Shown: in pieces, positions 7,958 through 16,229 of the stretch
Layout of the letters: each line of letters starts with the position of its first letter
Position numbering within the stretch: the first letter of the stretch is position 1
Source of the DNA: Kribbella turkmenica
GTDB taxonomy: Bacteria; Actinomycetota; Actinomycetes; Propionibacteriales; Kribbellaceae
DNA length: 41,620 nt
Direction: 5' to 3'
NCBI RefSeq assembly: GCF_004348725.1
Contig: NZ_SMKR01000052.1
Span: 1-41,620, forward strand
Notes under the pieces: model-generated
The model's database searches: none
What the model was told of the DNA's origin: nothing
Seen by the model: only the letters and a program-made list of their open reading frames with translations
Made by a program: the position numbers and the translations under genes

Positions 7958-8812
7958 TCAGCCTAGTCCGACAATCTCCTCGGCGAGGACCTCCGGGTAC
8001 TCCAGCGGCGCGTAGTGGCCGACGCCGTCGACGAACCGCAGCCGTTCGTCGCTGAAGAAGTCGTCCAGCCGGTCCGACCAGGCGCGCGGGAACAGCGGGT
8101 CGAACTGCGGCCACAGAACCACCGTCGGTACGGCGATCCGGTCGTACGACGCCGGCGCCGTCTCGGCGGCCGAGGTGGCGACCGAACCCGCACCGGCCCG
8201 GTACCAGTTGATCGACGCCGTGAATGCACCCGGCCGCGAGTACACCTCCACCAGGTGATCCAGTTCCGGCTCGAACCCGGGCCCGGACCAGTGCGTCCAG
8301 AAGTGCCGCAGGTACGACCGGACCGCCTCGGGGTTCCCGTCGATCAGCTCCTCGATCACCGGCAACCGGTGGAACGCCTGGTACCAGAACTCCGCTTGCG
8401 CATGCTCGGAGAACACCCGCTTCCCGATCCCCGGCAGCGGCGGTGCCAGCACCATGCCGCGCACCAGGTCTGGCCTGTTCCGGGCGATCCACTGCGCGAC
8501 CCGGCTGCCGATGTCGTACCCGGCGAGCACCGGCCGGTCGAGCCCGAGCTCCTCGATCAGCCCGACAACGCTCCGCCCTTGCGCTTCAACGCCGTACTGC
8601 GAGGGATCCGTCGACAGCCTGTCCGACTCGCCGAACCCGCGCAGATCGGGCACCACGACCTCCAGCCCGCGCTCGACGAGCATCGGCGCCAGCAGGCGGT
8701 AGTCCGTCCGGTCCCCCGGCCAGCCGTGCAGCAGGACGACCGCCGGCCCTTCGCCGTCTCGGTCGTACGCCAGCGAGAACCTGTCCACCGCGCTACTCAG
8801 CATGCACCACAT
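7958..8812 (-). CDS. Alpha/beta hydrolase, epoxide hydrolase-like
   Basis: Soluble alpha/beta-hydrolase of 284 residues. The oxyanion-loop motif is HGWPG (29-33). The nucleophile elbow GYDIGS places an Asp (Asp100) where esterases have Ser, which is the hallmark of epoxide hydrolases and haloalkane/haloacid dehalogenases. Asp238 (PQFDPLFP) and His266 (GVGHYAPLE) complete a plausible triad. The cap-domain motif NWYR, with Tyr as ring-opening acid, favours an epoxide hydrolase over a dehalogenase. Start choices are ATG 8812 or ATG 8803. It is the first gene of a minus-strand run with nuoB and nuoC, and divergent from the NCS1 permease. The substrate is unknown. Confidence 0.85.
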   Translation of the reverse strand: MWCMLSSAVDRFSLAYDRDGEGPAVVLLHGWPGDRTDYRLLAPMLVERGLEVVVPDLRGFGESDRLSTDPSQYGVEAQGRSVVGLIEELGLDRPVLAGYDIGSRVAQWIARNRPDLVRGMVLAPPLPGIGKRVFSEHAQAEFWYQAFHRLPVIEELIDGNPEAVRSYLRHFWTHWSGPGFEPELDHLVEVYSRPGAFTASINWYRAGAGSVATSAAETAPASYDRIAVPTVVLWPQFDPLFPRAWSDRLDDFFSDERLRFVDGVGHYAPLEYPEVLAEEIVGLG

Positions 8813-8814
8813 TC

Positions 8815-8868
8815 TTGACCACCCTGAGGTCCCGGCCTACCGTGATTGAACAGGACTGGACAGGTTCA
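8815..8868 (+). promoter_or_regulatory. Promoter and candidate GntR operator for the NCS1 operon
   Basis: TTGACC (8815-8820), a 17-bp spacer and TACCGT (8838-8843) form a well-spaced sigma-70-type promoter. Just downstream, TGAAC (8847-8851) and GTTCA (8864-8868) form an inverted repeat around the expected transcription start, and the text between them repeats GGAC. An operator there would suit the GntR regulator encoded at the end of the operon (inference). Confidence 0.55.
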
Positions 8869-8885
8869 TTCGGGTTGGAGACGGC

Positions 8886-10349
8886 ATGGCCGATCAGCTT
8901 GAGGTGCGGGGACCGGAGTCGCGGGCGCTCGCGGTGGAGAGCAACGGGCTGAACGTGATCGCGGACGAGGAGCGGAAGGGCCGGCCGAGTCAGCTGTTCT
9001 GGCCGTGGTTCGGGGCGAACGTCTCGGTCCTCGGCCTGAGTTACGGCGCGTTCGCGCTCGGGTTCGGCATCTCCTTCTGGCAGGCGCTGATCGCCGGCGT
9101 GATCGGGATCGTGTTCTCGTTCCTGCTGTGCGGGCTGATCTCGCTGGCCGGCAAGCGCGGGTCGGCGCCGACGATGGTGCTCAGCCGGGCCGCGTTCGGT
9201 GTCCGGGGCAACAAACTGCCGTCGTTGGTGTCCTGGTTGCTGACCGTCGGCTGGGAGACCGTGCTGACGATCCTGGCGACGCTCGCGACCGCGACCGTGT
9301 TCGAGCGCCTCGGCTGGGGCGGCGGCGCGATGACGAAGGTGATCGCACTGATCGTGGTCGGCGTACTCGTCGTCGTCTGCGGTGTCCTCGGGTTCGACCT
9401 GATCATGCGCGCGCAGGCGGTGATCACGATCGTCACCGGCGTGCTCACGGTCGTCTACATCGCCCTGGTCGCGGACCGGATCAGCTGGAGCACGGTCTCC
9501 GGCCTGCCGAGCGGGTCGGGCCAGCAGTTGATCGGCGCGCTGGTCTTCCTGATGACCGGCTTCGGCCTCGGCTGGGTGAACCTGGCCGCCGACTACTCGC
9601 GCTACCTCCCGCGGCGGTCGTCCGGCGCGGGCGTGGTCGGCTGGACCACGTTCGGGGCGTCCGTCGCACCACTGATCCTGTTCAGCTTCGGTCTGCTGCT
9701 GGCCGGGTCGTCGACCGACCTGAGCGAGGCGATCGCCGCCGACCCGATCGGTGCGCTGGCGGCCGCGCTGCCGATGTGGTTCCTGGTGCCGTTCGTGATC
9801 GTCGCCGTCCTCGGCCTGGTCGGCGGGGCGGTCCTCGACATCTACTCCTCCGGCCTGGCCCTGCTGTCGATCGGCCTGCCCGCGCCCCGGTACGTCGCCG
9901 CGTTCATCGACGGCCTGGTGATGATCGCCGGGACCATCTACGTGGTCTTCTACGGTGACGAGTTCCTCGGCGAGTTCCAGGGCTTCCTGATCACACTCGG
10001 CGTCCCGGTCGCGGCCTGGTGCGGCATCGTGCTGGCCGACATCTTCACCCGCCGGCGCGACTACGCCGAGGCCGACCTCTACGACCACCGCGGCCGGTAC
10101 GGCGACGTCCGCTGGCTGCCGGTGGTCACCATGGTGATTGCGACCGCCATCGGCTGGGGACTGGTCACGAACTCGCTGGCGAGCTGGCTGACCTGGCAGG
10201 GCTACCTGCTCGATCCGCTCGGTCTCGGCGGCAAGGAAGGTGCCTGGGCCTACGCGAACCTCGGCGTGCTGTTCGCGCTGGTCGCCGGGTTCGTGGTGCA
10301 ACTGGCCGGCGGGACGTCCGCCGTACGTAAGCAGGAAGAAGTGGGCTGA
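8886..10349 (+). CDS. NCS1-family nucleobase/allantoin-type permease
   Basis: Integral membrane transporter of 487 residues with about twelve hydrophobic segments. NCS1 hallmarks are FWPWFGANVSVLGLSYGAF in the first helix region, GSAPTMVLSRAAFGVRGN, and GWVNLAADYSRYLPR in the middle. NCS1 proteins import nucleobases, hydantoins, allantoin or related compounds with H+ or Na+. The start ATG at 8886 follows a GGAG about seven bases upstream. The stop TGA shares a base with the ATG of the next gene (TGATG), so permease and cysteine hydrolase are tightly coupled. This suggests uptake of an amide or ureide that the hydrolase then processes. Confidence 0.93.
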   Translation: MADQLEVRGPESRALAVESNGLNVIADEERKGRPSQLFWPWFGANVSVLGLSYGAFALGFGISFWQALIAGVIGIVFSFLLCGLISLAGKRGSAPTMVLSRAAFGVRGNKLPSLVSWLLTVGWETVLTILATLATATVFERLGWGGGAMTKVIALIVVGVLVVVCGVLGFDLIMRAQAVITIVTGVLTVVYIALVADRISWSTVSGLPSGSGQQLIGALVFLMTGFGLGWVNLAADYSRYLPRRSSGAGVVGWTTFGASVAPLILFSFGLLLAGSSTDLSEAIAADPIGALAAALPMWFLVPFVIVAVLGLVGGAVLDIYSSGLALLSIGLPAPRYVAAFIDGLVMIAGTIYVVFYGDEFLGEFQGFLITLGVPVAAWCGIVLADIFTRRRDYAEADLYDHRGRYGDVRWLPVVTMVIATAIGWGLVTNSLASWLTWQGYLLDPLGLGGKEGAWAYANLGVLFALVAGFVVQLAGGTSAVRKQEEVG

Positions 10350-10888
10350 TGGCTCCGGTACTCGCGCTGATCGACCTGCAGCGGATCTTCGCGGATCCGG
10401 ACTCGGGCTGGGCCGCGCCGGACTTCCAGCGGGTCGTGAAGCCGACCAAGGAGCTGATCGAGATCCTCTCGCCCGAGGTGGTCTTCACCCGGTTCGTCGC
10501 CCCCGAGAAGCCGGTCGGCTCCTGGGCGACGTACTACGAGCTGTACCCGTTCGCGCTGCAGTCACCGGACTCGGACGACTACCAGCTCGTGGACGAGTTC
10601 AAGGGAGCCCCGACGCTCGACAAGACCACGTTCGGCGCCTGGGGACCCGAGCTCGCCGACCGCGTCGGCACCGGCGGTCACCTGGTCCTGTCGGGCGTGA
10701 CCACCGACTGCTGCGTCATCACGACCGCACTGGCCGCGGTCGACGCCGGTGTCTACGTCCAGGTGGTCGAGGACGCCTGCGCCGGTGCCGACGACGCGAG
10801 CCACCAGAAGGCGATCGACATCATGCGGCTCTACTCGCCGATGCTGGAGATCGTCACCGTCGATCAGGTCCGCGCCCTGAACCAGTGA
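10349..10888 (+). CDS. Isochorismatase-like cysteine hydrolase
   Basis: Cytoplasmic hydrolase of 179 residues. The family triad can be placed: Asp9 (ALIDLQRIF), Lys92 (LDKTTFGAW) and catalytic Cys122 (SGVTTDCCVITTAL). A cis-peptide motif GVTTD precedes the Cys as usual. Enzymes of this class cleave C-N bonds in nicotinamide, N-carbamoyl compounds, ureidoacrylate, biuret and similar amides. The pairing with an NCS1 permease fits use of a pyrimidine- or hydantoin-derived amide, but the exact substrate cannot be told. Its ATG overlaps the permease stop and it is followed after 7 bases by the GntR regulator. Confidence 0.9.
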   Translation: MAPVLALIDLQRIFADPDSGWAAPDFQRVVKPTKELIEILSPEVVFTRFVAPEKPVGSWATYYELYPFALQSPDSDDYQLVDEFKGAPTLDKTTFGAWGPELADRVGTGGHLVLSGVTTDCCVITTALAAVDAGVYVQVVEDACAGADDASHQKAIDIMRLYSPMLEIVTVDQVRALNQ

Positions 10889-10895
10889 GCCGCCG

Positions 10896-11603
10896 ATGTC
10901 CGAGATCTCGCTGAAGCACGAGCGCATCGCGGCCGTGCTGGCCCGGGAGATCCGTTCCGGCCTGGTACGGCGGGGCGCCCAACTGCCCGGCGAGGTGGAG
11001 CTGGCCAAGCGGTTCTCGGTCAGCCGGAACACGGTCCGCTCGGCGCTCGCCGTACTGTCCGAGGACGGGCTGATCACCACCCGCACCGGGAAGGGCTCGT
11101 TCGTGCTGTTCGACGGGCGGCCACTGGACGGCCGGCTCGGGTGGACGCACGCGCTCGCCGAGCAGGGCGTCCAGACCCGGATGCGGACGGTCAAGATCGC
11201 CCTCGAACGGGACCCGGACCTGGCCGACCGGCTCGGGCTCGGCTCACCGGACATGATCGTGATCGAGCGCCTGCGGCAGCTCGCCGGCGGCGAGGCCATC
11301 TCGATCGAACGCAGTCGGCTCCCCGCGCTGGCGTCCTTGCGCGACCTGCCCGCGCGGGGCCTCGACAACGGCTCGATCACCGCCACCCTGCACAGCGCCG
11401 GCCTGCACCTCGACCACTGCGACCAACGCCTCCGCGGCCGCCCGCTGGATCCCACCGAGGCCGGTCTGCTCGGTCGGGCAACCGGCACGTGGTTCCTGCA
11501 CACGGAGCGCACCAGCTGGACGGCCGACGATCGTTTCGCCGAGTACGCCGAGAGTTTGCTGGATCCTGAGCACTTCGAGCTCAGCTTGTCCTACAGCAGT
11601 TGA
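10896..11603 (+). CDS. GntR-family regulator, HutC/UTRA subfamily
   Basis: Regulator of 235 residues. The N-terminal winged helix (about 5-72) shows LPGEVELAKRFSVSRNTVRSA and the wing EDGLITTRTGKGSFV. The C-terminal UTRA ligand domain (about 85-230) shows the usual VIERLRQLAGGEAISIERS strand. It is the third gene of the permease-hydrolase operon and most likely its ligand-responsive repressor, acting at the dyad near 8847-8868. The ligand is probably the transported compound or its product (inference). Confidence 0.92.
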   Translation: MSEISLKHERIAAVLAREIRSGLVRRGAQLPGEVELAKRFSVSRNTVRSALAVLSEDGLITTRTGKGSFVLFDGRPLDGRLGWTHALAEQGVQTRMRTVKIALERDPDLADRLGLGSPDMIVIERLRQLAGGEAISIERSRLPALASLRDLPARGLDNGSITATLHSAGLHLDHCDQRLRGRPLDPTEAGLLGRATGTWFLHTERTSWTADDRFAEYAESLLDPEHFELSLSYSS

Positions 11604-11653
11604 CCCGACGCTCGCTCCGCAGCCACTTCCTCGTCTCTGCGCTCATCGGCTAC

Positions 11654-11676
11654 CGCCGACGTGCGTGCGGTCGGCG
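11654..11676. terminator. Stem-loop after the GntR gene
   Basis: CGCCGAC (11654-11660) and GTCGGCG (11670-11676) form a 7-bp stem with a 9-base loop. There is no T-tract, so termination is uncertain. The rest of 11604-11800 shows no gene I can support. Confidence 0.3.
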
Positions 11677-11800
11677 TCGCCCCGACTCGAGACCGGGCAG
11701 TTCGGCCGAACGCGATGACGGCCGCCGGTGGACACGTCACCACGACGCGGTTGAGTGCGGCGGGGGCGATCACAAGCTGACTAAGGCGTCGCGGGCTCCG

Positions 11801-11860
11801 GCATAGGGAGTTGTGCCGATGCGGAAATCCACCTCAGGCGAGCACCGTTCAGGCATCGAC
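11801..11860 (+). repeat. Leader repeat, copy 1
   Basis: These 60 bases align without gaps to 12181-12240, exactly 380 bases downstream, with 41 of 60 identical by my count. The conserved cores are ATAGGGAG, CCGATG, ACCTCAG and GGCATCG. It immediately precedes small gene 1. Confidence 0.6.
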
Positions 11861-11878
11861 GAGTTCGCGGAGGAGAGC

Positions 11879-12037
11879 ATGCTCATCTACTCGACCAGTT
11901 CCGTCCAGGCAGAGGTCAAGTACCGCCAGGACCGGATCAAGCGCGACTTCCAGCGGCCGTTCTGGTTCTGGCGCAAGCCCAGGCCGGTGGCTCCCGCACC
12001 CCACGCGCCCGAGCTGCGGGCCCGTCCGGCGATGTGA
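11879..12037 (+). CDS. Small basic protein 1 of a tandem paralog triplet
   Basis: Protein of 52 residues starting MLIYSTSSVQAEVKYRQDR. A strong ribosome-binding site, GGAGG at 11869-11873, sits five bases before ATG 11879; an in-frame ATG at 11819 would add 22 residues but lies inside the repeated leader. It shares the core V-x-A-E-x-x-Y-R-x-x-R-x-x-R-D/E-F/Y with the proteins at 12276 and 12420. The core should be one charged amphipathic helix; the C-terminus is Trp/Pro/Arg-rich (FWFWRKPRPVAPAP), unlike the other two. No signal peptide or membrane helix. Function unknown. Confidence 0.65.
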   Translation: MLIYSTSSVQAEVKYRQDRIKRDFQRPFWFWRKPRPVAPAPHAPELRARPAM

Positions 12038-12068
12038 ACGCCAGATCGCCGCCTGTCCCACGTCCACC

Positions 12069-12101
12069 GGCGCGGCCGGCTCTTCGGAGCCCGGCCGCGC
12101 C
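12069..12101. terminator. GC-rich hairpin with TTCG loop after small gene 1
   Basis: Left arm 12069-12082 pairs with right arm 12087-12101 (one bulged base) around a TTCG tetraloop, an unusually stable loop. It lies 32 bases after the stop of small gene 1. The T-tract is weak (cgtcgttc). It may act as a terminator or a 3' stabiliser. Confidence 0.55.
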
Positions 12102-12124
12102 TCGTCGTTCCGGGGTCCGCGGGC

Positions 12125-12152
12125 GGTCCCTACGCCGTACCTGAGGTCCCTA
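12125..12152. promoter_or_regulatory. GGTCCCTA direct repeat, 20-bp period, upstream of small gene 2
   Basis: GGTCCCTA occurs at 12125-12132 and 12145-12152, two helical turns apart; the second is followed by GGACC, giving a local near-palindrome. The half-site resembles those of DevR/DosR-type response regulators in actinobacteria, but the left halves are degenerate, so the identification is tentative. Confidence 0.35.
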
Positions 12153-12180
12153 GGACCGCCTATGAGTCACCGGGCGCGGT

Positions 12181-12240
12181 GGATAGGGAGGAGTTCCGAT
12201 GTGCGGGCCTACCTCAGAGGAGCAGATTCGAGGCATCGGC
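12181..12240 (+). repeat. Leader repeat, copy 2
   Basis: Second copy of the 60-base leader (see 11801-11860), upstream of small gene 2. The ATG within CCGATG is in frame with the small protein in copy 1 but not in copy 2, so the conservation is unlikely to reflect a shared N-terminal extension and may mark a promoter or 5' UTR. Confidence 0.6.
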
Positions 12241-12275
12241 AGGGAGCCGGAGACACCACGTCCAAGGAGCACCAG

Positions 12276-12404
12276 ATGTTCACGAACGAATCGGTCAAGG
12301 CAGAGGTCGACTACCGCAGGGAGCGCCTCAGCCGCGACTTCCGGCAGCACCGGAGCACCCGGGGCCGCCGGCACCTCGTCCACCTGTTCGGCCGGAAAGC
12401 CTGA
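12276..12404 (+). CDS. Small basic protein 2 of the triplet
   Basis: Protein of 42 residues, starting MFTNESVKAEVDYRRERLSR. AAGGAG at 12264-12269 lies six bases before the ATG. It carries the shared helix core and ends in a basic tail (RSTRGRRHLVHLFGRKA). It is 15 bases upstream of the third paralog and probably co-transcribed with it. No recognised function; a nucleic-acid or membrane-surface contact by the basic tail is possible (inference). Confidence 0.65.
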   Translation: MFTNESVKAEVDYRRERLSRDFRQHRSTRGRRHLVHLFGRKA

Positions 12405-12419
12405 GGGGAGGCAGACAGC

Positions 12420-12581
12420 ATGTATCTCACACCTGACTACGTGAAGGCGGAGACCGACTACCGCCGGGAGCGGATCACCCGCGAGTACCGCGCGGCGAAC
12501 CGCCGGAAGCGCGCCGAGCGGACCGCGCGGACCGAGCCGCGGCACGCCCGCCGGGTCCTCCGACCCACGACGGCGGCATGA
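12420..12581 (+). CDS. Small basic protein 3 of the triplet
   Basis: Protein of 53 residues, starting [28 protein letters not shown]-type ribosome-binding site lies eight bases before ATG 12420. The core motif is followed by a very Arg-rich tail ([20 protein letters not shown]). The stop at 12579-12581 is followed ten bases later by a strong terminator, so the triplet ends here and does not read into the large LuxR gene. Proteins 2 and 3 are closer to each other (VKAE-x-DYRRER) than to protein 1. Confidence 0.68.
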   Translation: MYLTPDYVKAETDYRRERITREYRAANRRKRAERTARTEPRHARRVLRPTTAA

Positions 12582-12591
12582 CCGCCGGGAC

Positions 12592-12633
12592 CGCCGTCCC
12601 TGACCTGGAAGCACCGGTCAGGGACGGCGTTTT
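12592..12633 (+). terminator. Rho-independent terminator after the small-gene triplet
   Basis: A perfect 14-bp stem (12592-12605 with 12616-12629), arm CGCCGTCCCTGACC, with a 10-base loop, followed directly by TTTT (12630-12633) and CGTT. This is the clearest intrinsic terminator in the window. It also argues against starting the next gene upstream of it, at ATG 12578. Confidence 0.88.
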
Positions 12634-12694
12634 CGTTGCCACCGGCGACCACCGGAAGGGCTGCCGTCGATTTGTGTCGGCTCCAGGGGCGAAG

Positions 12695-15610
12695 ATGGAC
12701 GACGTGCCCTGGACCTCGACACCTCTCGTCGGCCGCTCTGCCGAGATGGCCGCCCTGCTCAGCGCCGTCGACGACGCCAAGACGCGTCGGGCCGGCGCCG
12801 TCCTGCTGTCCGGTGACGCCGGCGTCGGCAAGACCCGGCTGCTGGACGAGGTGGCCACCGGCGCGCACGAACGCGGGTTCGGCGTCCTGGTCGGACACTG
12901 CACCGACTTCGGCGACGCCGGTCTGCCGTACCTGCCGTTCACCGAGATCTTCGGCCGGCTGGCGGGCGACCGGCCCGACCTGGTCGAGAGCGTGCTCACC
13001 AACTTCCCGGCGATCGGCCGGCTGCTGCCCACGCACCGCCTGATCGGCGCCCAGCCCGTGCCGCAGGACGGCCAGCTGGACCGGGCCGCCCTGTTCGACG
13101 CGGTCCTGGGCGCGTTCACCGCGCTGTCGACCAGCGAGCCGCTGCTGGTGATCATCGAGGACGCGCACTGGGCCGACGACTCGACCCGGGACCTGATCGG
13201 TTTCCTGATCACCCGGCTCACCTCCCAGCGCCTGACCCTGGTGGTGTCCTACCGCAGCGACGACCTGCACCGCCGGCATCCGCTCCGCCGCCCGATCGCC
13301 GAGTGGTCCCGCAACCCGCGGGTCCGCCGGGTCAGCCTGCTGCCCCTGGACGCCGACGAGTCCCGCGTCCTGCTGAACTCGCTCCTCACCGAGCCGCTGC
13401 CGGAGTCCGAGGTACGGCGGATCCTCGACCGGGCCGGCGGGAACGCGTTCTTCACCGAGGAGCTGGTCGCGGCCGCCTCGATGGGCGACGGGGAGGCGGT
13501 ACCGCCGGATCTGGCCGATCTGCTGCTGGTCCGGCTCGATCCGCTGTCGGACGACGCCCGGCAGGTCGCCCGGGTGATCGCGGTCGCGGGCCGTCGGGTC
13601 CCGCACAACCTGCTCACCGCGGTCGCCGGGCTGCCGGACCGCGAGCTGGACGACGCCCTGCGCGAGCTCATCGACGCCCACATCATCGACGTACCGGCCA
13701 ACGACCGGTATTACTTCCGCCACGCCCTGCTGGCCGAGGCGGTGTACGACGACTTGCTGCCGGGCGAGCGCGTCCGGCAGCACTCGGCGTACGTGCAGGC
13801 GCTGAAGGACCAGACCGTCGCGGGGACGGCGGCCGAGCTCGCCGGGCACGCCACCCGGTCGCACAACCTGGCCGAGGCCTTCGAGGCCCGGGTGCGGGCC
13901 GGCGAAGAGGCCATCTCGGTGGCCGCGCCGCAGGAAGCACTCAAGCACTACGAGCTGGCGATGGAGCTGTTCCCGAACCGGTCGCCCGAGAGCACGATCG
14001 ACAAGATCTGGCTGACCGTGCAGACCGCGACCGCCGCGACACTGTCCTCGCAGCACCTGCGGGCGCTGAAGATCCTCCGTAAGGCGCTGGCCGAGCTGCC
14101 CGCGGACGCGTCCGGGATGGACCGGGCCCAGCTGCTGCTGCCGCTGGCCGACATCGCGCTGGTGATCGACCAGGACCAGGAGGCGCTCGAGGCGATCTCG
14201 CAGGCGCTCAAGCTGGTCAACGACGAGCCGGCCAGCGTGTTCAAGGCCCACGTCGCCTCGCTCTACGCCCGGGTCTCGGATGCGCTGGGCCGGCCGATGG
14301 AGGCCGAGCGCTGGGCGTTGCGGGCGCTCGAGATCGCTCGCGAGGCCGGTCAGGAGTCCGCGATGGGCGACGCCGGCATCACCCTCGCCGTGCTGCGTCG
14401 TCGGGCCGGCGATCCGGTCGGCGCGGTCCGGCAGCTGGAGGAGGCCGCGGTCCGGGCGCAACTGGCGGGCGACGCGGCGGCGGAGATCCGGAGCCGCTTC
14501 CTGCTCGGCTCGACGCATTACGAGCAGGGCGACCTGCAGAACGCGAAGTCCGCGCTGGCGCTCGCGATGAGGCGAGCCGGGGAGCTCGGACGCCAGTGGG
14601 CCGCGTACGGATTCGACGCGCGGCGAATGCTCGGGCTGACGCAGTTCGTCCTCGGCGAGTGGGACGACGCGGCGGCGACCGCCCGGACCGACTCGATGAC
14701 GCCGAACGCGTCCGCGGCGGCGCTGCGGGCGGTGGAGTTCGCAGTCCGCAGCGGGCGCGGTGACACCTCGGTCGCGGACGAGCTGGAGCGGCTGCGCAAG
14801 TGGTGGGACCTCGACGTGATGCTGCCGATCATCGGTCTGCAGCCGGCGGTGGACGCCTACCGGCAGCTCGATCAGCCGGCGGAGGCGGAGAAGCTGATCG
14901 CCGACGTGTCCGCGCTGCTCGAGGACGTGTTCCAGAGCGAGTGGTACATGGCGCGGATCCGGTTCTCGACCCTCGGGCTGCAGGTGCTGTGCCACCGGGC
15001 CGTGGGTGAGCCGTCCGCGGCCGAGGAGCTGGTGGACAAGGGGTCGGAGCTGCTCGCGGCCGGGCACGCGACGGCGGAGAAGGGCCTTCCGCCCGGGCGG
15101 CTGATGGGTGTCGAGGGGCTGGCGTGGCTCACGCGGCTCGAGGCGGAGTGGGAGCGGCTGCGCTGGCTGACCGGGATCGATCCACCGACGCCCGAGGAGC
15201 ACGTGTCCGTGTGGGAGCGGACGGTGGACGCGTTCGGGTACGGCTACATCTTCGAGCAGGCGTGGTCGCGGGTGCGGCTGTCCGCCGCGCTGCGGGCGGC
15301 GGGGCGGGTCGCGGAGGCGAACGAGCAGGCTGCGCTGGCCGCTGAGGTCGGGCGTGAGCTGGCGTCGAAGCCGCTGCTCGACGAAGTCGGCGGAGTGGAA
15401 GGTGGCGGGGCGAGCAGCCTGACGTCGCGGGAGACCGAGGTGCTCGCGCTGCTCGCCGAGGGGCGCACCAACCGGCAGTTGGCGCGGGAGCTGTACATCA
15501 GCGAGAAGACGGTCAGCGTGCACGTCTCCAACATCCTGGCGAAGCTCGGCGTCCGCTCCCGCACCGAAGCCGCCGCGGTAGCCCGCCGAGACGGCCTCCT
15601 GGACAACTAG
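12695..15610 (+). CDS. Large AAA-ATPase LuxR-family regulator (LAL type)
   Basis: Transcription activator of 971 residues from ATG 12695 (GTG 12674 is a seven-codon longer option). I start it after the terminator at 12592-12633; an ATG at 12578 keeps the frame open but would place the terminator inside the gene. The N-terminal ATPase shows LVGRSAEM, Walker [12 protein letters not shown] (residues 39-49) and Walker [14 protein letters not shown]. The middle, about 500 residues, is helical and TPR-like. The C-terminal LuxR helix-turn-helix is complete: [20 protein letters not shown] followed by [24 protein letters not shown] regulators often control carbon use or antibiotic genes; the target here is unknown. 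The small-protein triplet just upstream is a candidate partner or target. Confidence 0.94.
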   Translation: MDDVPWTSTPLVGRSAEMAALLSAVDDAKTRRAGAVLLSGDAGVGKTRLLDEVATGAHERGFGVLVGHCTDFGDAGLPYLPFTEIFGRLAGDRPDLVESVLTNFPAIGRLLPTHRLIGAQPVPQDGQLDRAALFDAVLGAFTALSTSEPLLVIIEDAHWADDSTRDLIGFLITRLTSQRLTLVVSYRSDDLHRRHPLRRPIAEWSRNPRVRRVSLLPLDADESRVLLNSLLTEPLPESEVRRILDRAGGNAFFTEELVAAASMGDGEAVPPDLADLLLVRLDPLSDDARQVARVIAVAGRRVPHNLLTAVAGLPDRELDDALRELIDAHIIDVPANDRYYFRHALLAEAVYDDLLPGERVRQHSAYVQALKDQTVAGTAAELAGHATRSHNLAEAFEARVRAGEEAISVAAPQEALKHYELAMELFPNRSPESTIDKIWLTVQTATAATLSSQHLRALKILRKALAELPADASGMDRAQLLLPLADIALVIDQDQEALEAISQALKLVNDEPASVFKAHVASLYARVSDALGRPMEAERWALRALEIAREAGQESAMGDAGITLAVLRRRAGDPVGAVRQLEEAAVRAQLAGDAAAEIRSRFLLGSTHYEQGDLQNAKSALALAMRRAGELGRQWAAYGFDARRMLGLTQFVLGEWDDAAATARTDSMTPNASAAALRAVEFAVRSGRGDTSVADELERLRKWWDLDVMLPIIGLQPAVDAYRQLDQPAEAEKLIADVSALLEDVFQSEWYMARIRFSTLGLQVLCHRAVGEPSAAEELVDKGSELLAAGHATAEKGLPPGRLMGVEGLAWLTRLEAEWERLRWLTGIDPPTPEEHVSVWERTVDAFGYGYIFEQAWSRVRLSAALRAAGRVAEANEQAALAAEVGRELASKPLLDEVGGVEGGGASSLTSRETEVLALLAEGRTNRQLARELYISEKTVSVHVSNILAKLGVRSRTEAAAVARRDGLLDN

Positions 15611-15824
15611 CCCGCCGACGTCCACCACCACCGGACGCCCCCGCGCCCCACGAAAGCGCACAGCACGCCCTCAGGCTCGACCCGGGCAGGGCGCCGGGTC
15701 GGCCTGGGGCCCGACGACCGGGTCGCTCACGTTCGGCGCTGTGCGTGTCCGCCGAACGCGAGCGATCGGTATGCCGGGCGGAACCCGGGTGTGGGGCCCG
15801 GGTGTCTCGGGATCGTGCTGTGAA

Positions 15825-16061
15825 TCAGCCGTGGCCGCGGCGAGGACTGCTCTCCGTCTCGTTCCGCCGGGCCCTGTCCTGGGCGCGTGCTCCGGCGCGG
15901 GCGATCTCGTCACCGGTGTGCCCCCGCCGGTCACTGTCCATCGGTCGGTCCGGCTGGACGATGTCGTCGAACACGTGCTGCGCGTGCCGCATTCTGGTCA
16001 CAGTCAGTACCACGACTCCGGTCGCGACCAGCGCGATCACCACCCAGAGTTGCCACGACAT
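15825..16061 (-). CDS. Small single-pass membrane protein
   Basis: Hypothetical protein of 78 residues. The N-terminus is one membrane helix (WQLWVVIALVATGVVVLTVT) followed by an Arg/Asp/Glu-rich cytoplasmic tail. ATG 16061 has a GTGAGG-like ribosome-binding site. It converges on the LuxR gene; the 214 bases between them (15611-15824) hold GC-rich repeats around CCCGGGTGT but no gene I can support. No family recognised. Confidence 0.6.
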   Translation of the reverse strand: MSWQLWVVIALVATGVVVLTVTRMRHAQHVFDDIVQPDRPMDSDRRGHTGDEIARAGARAQDRARRNETESSPRRGHG

Positions 16062-16229
16062 CGCCTCACCGCCCTGTGTGCACCCCGTTTCCCCGCGTAG
16101 TCACCATAGCTGCGATTTCAGCGATTGGCGACGGCCTGTACGCAATCCGTTATTCCGGTGCGTGAGTTCGTGACGTTCGTTGCCAAATGCAATCACAAAG
16201 GGTGACCAGGCAACGATCTCGCCGCCTGA

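Noticed and set aside
8793-10301. Antisense frame of about 500 codons opposite the NCS1 permease
   Set aside because: Composition is His/Asp/Gln/Arg-rich mirror text of a membrane protein; not a gene.
12458-15661. Very long open frame antisense to the AAA-LuxR gene
   Set aside because: Same GC-driven effect; no recognisable motif and no ribosome-binding site. The plus-strand protein has Walker and LuxR motifs.
15770-15815. CCCGGGTGT repeated near 15787 and 15802
   Set aside because: Short GC-rich direct repeat in a high-GC gap; the hairpins possible here are weak and have no T-tract.
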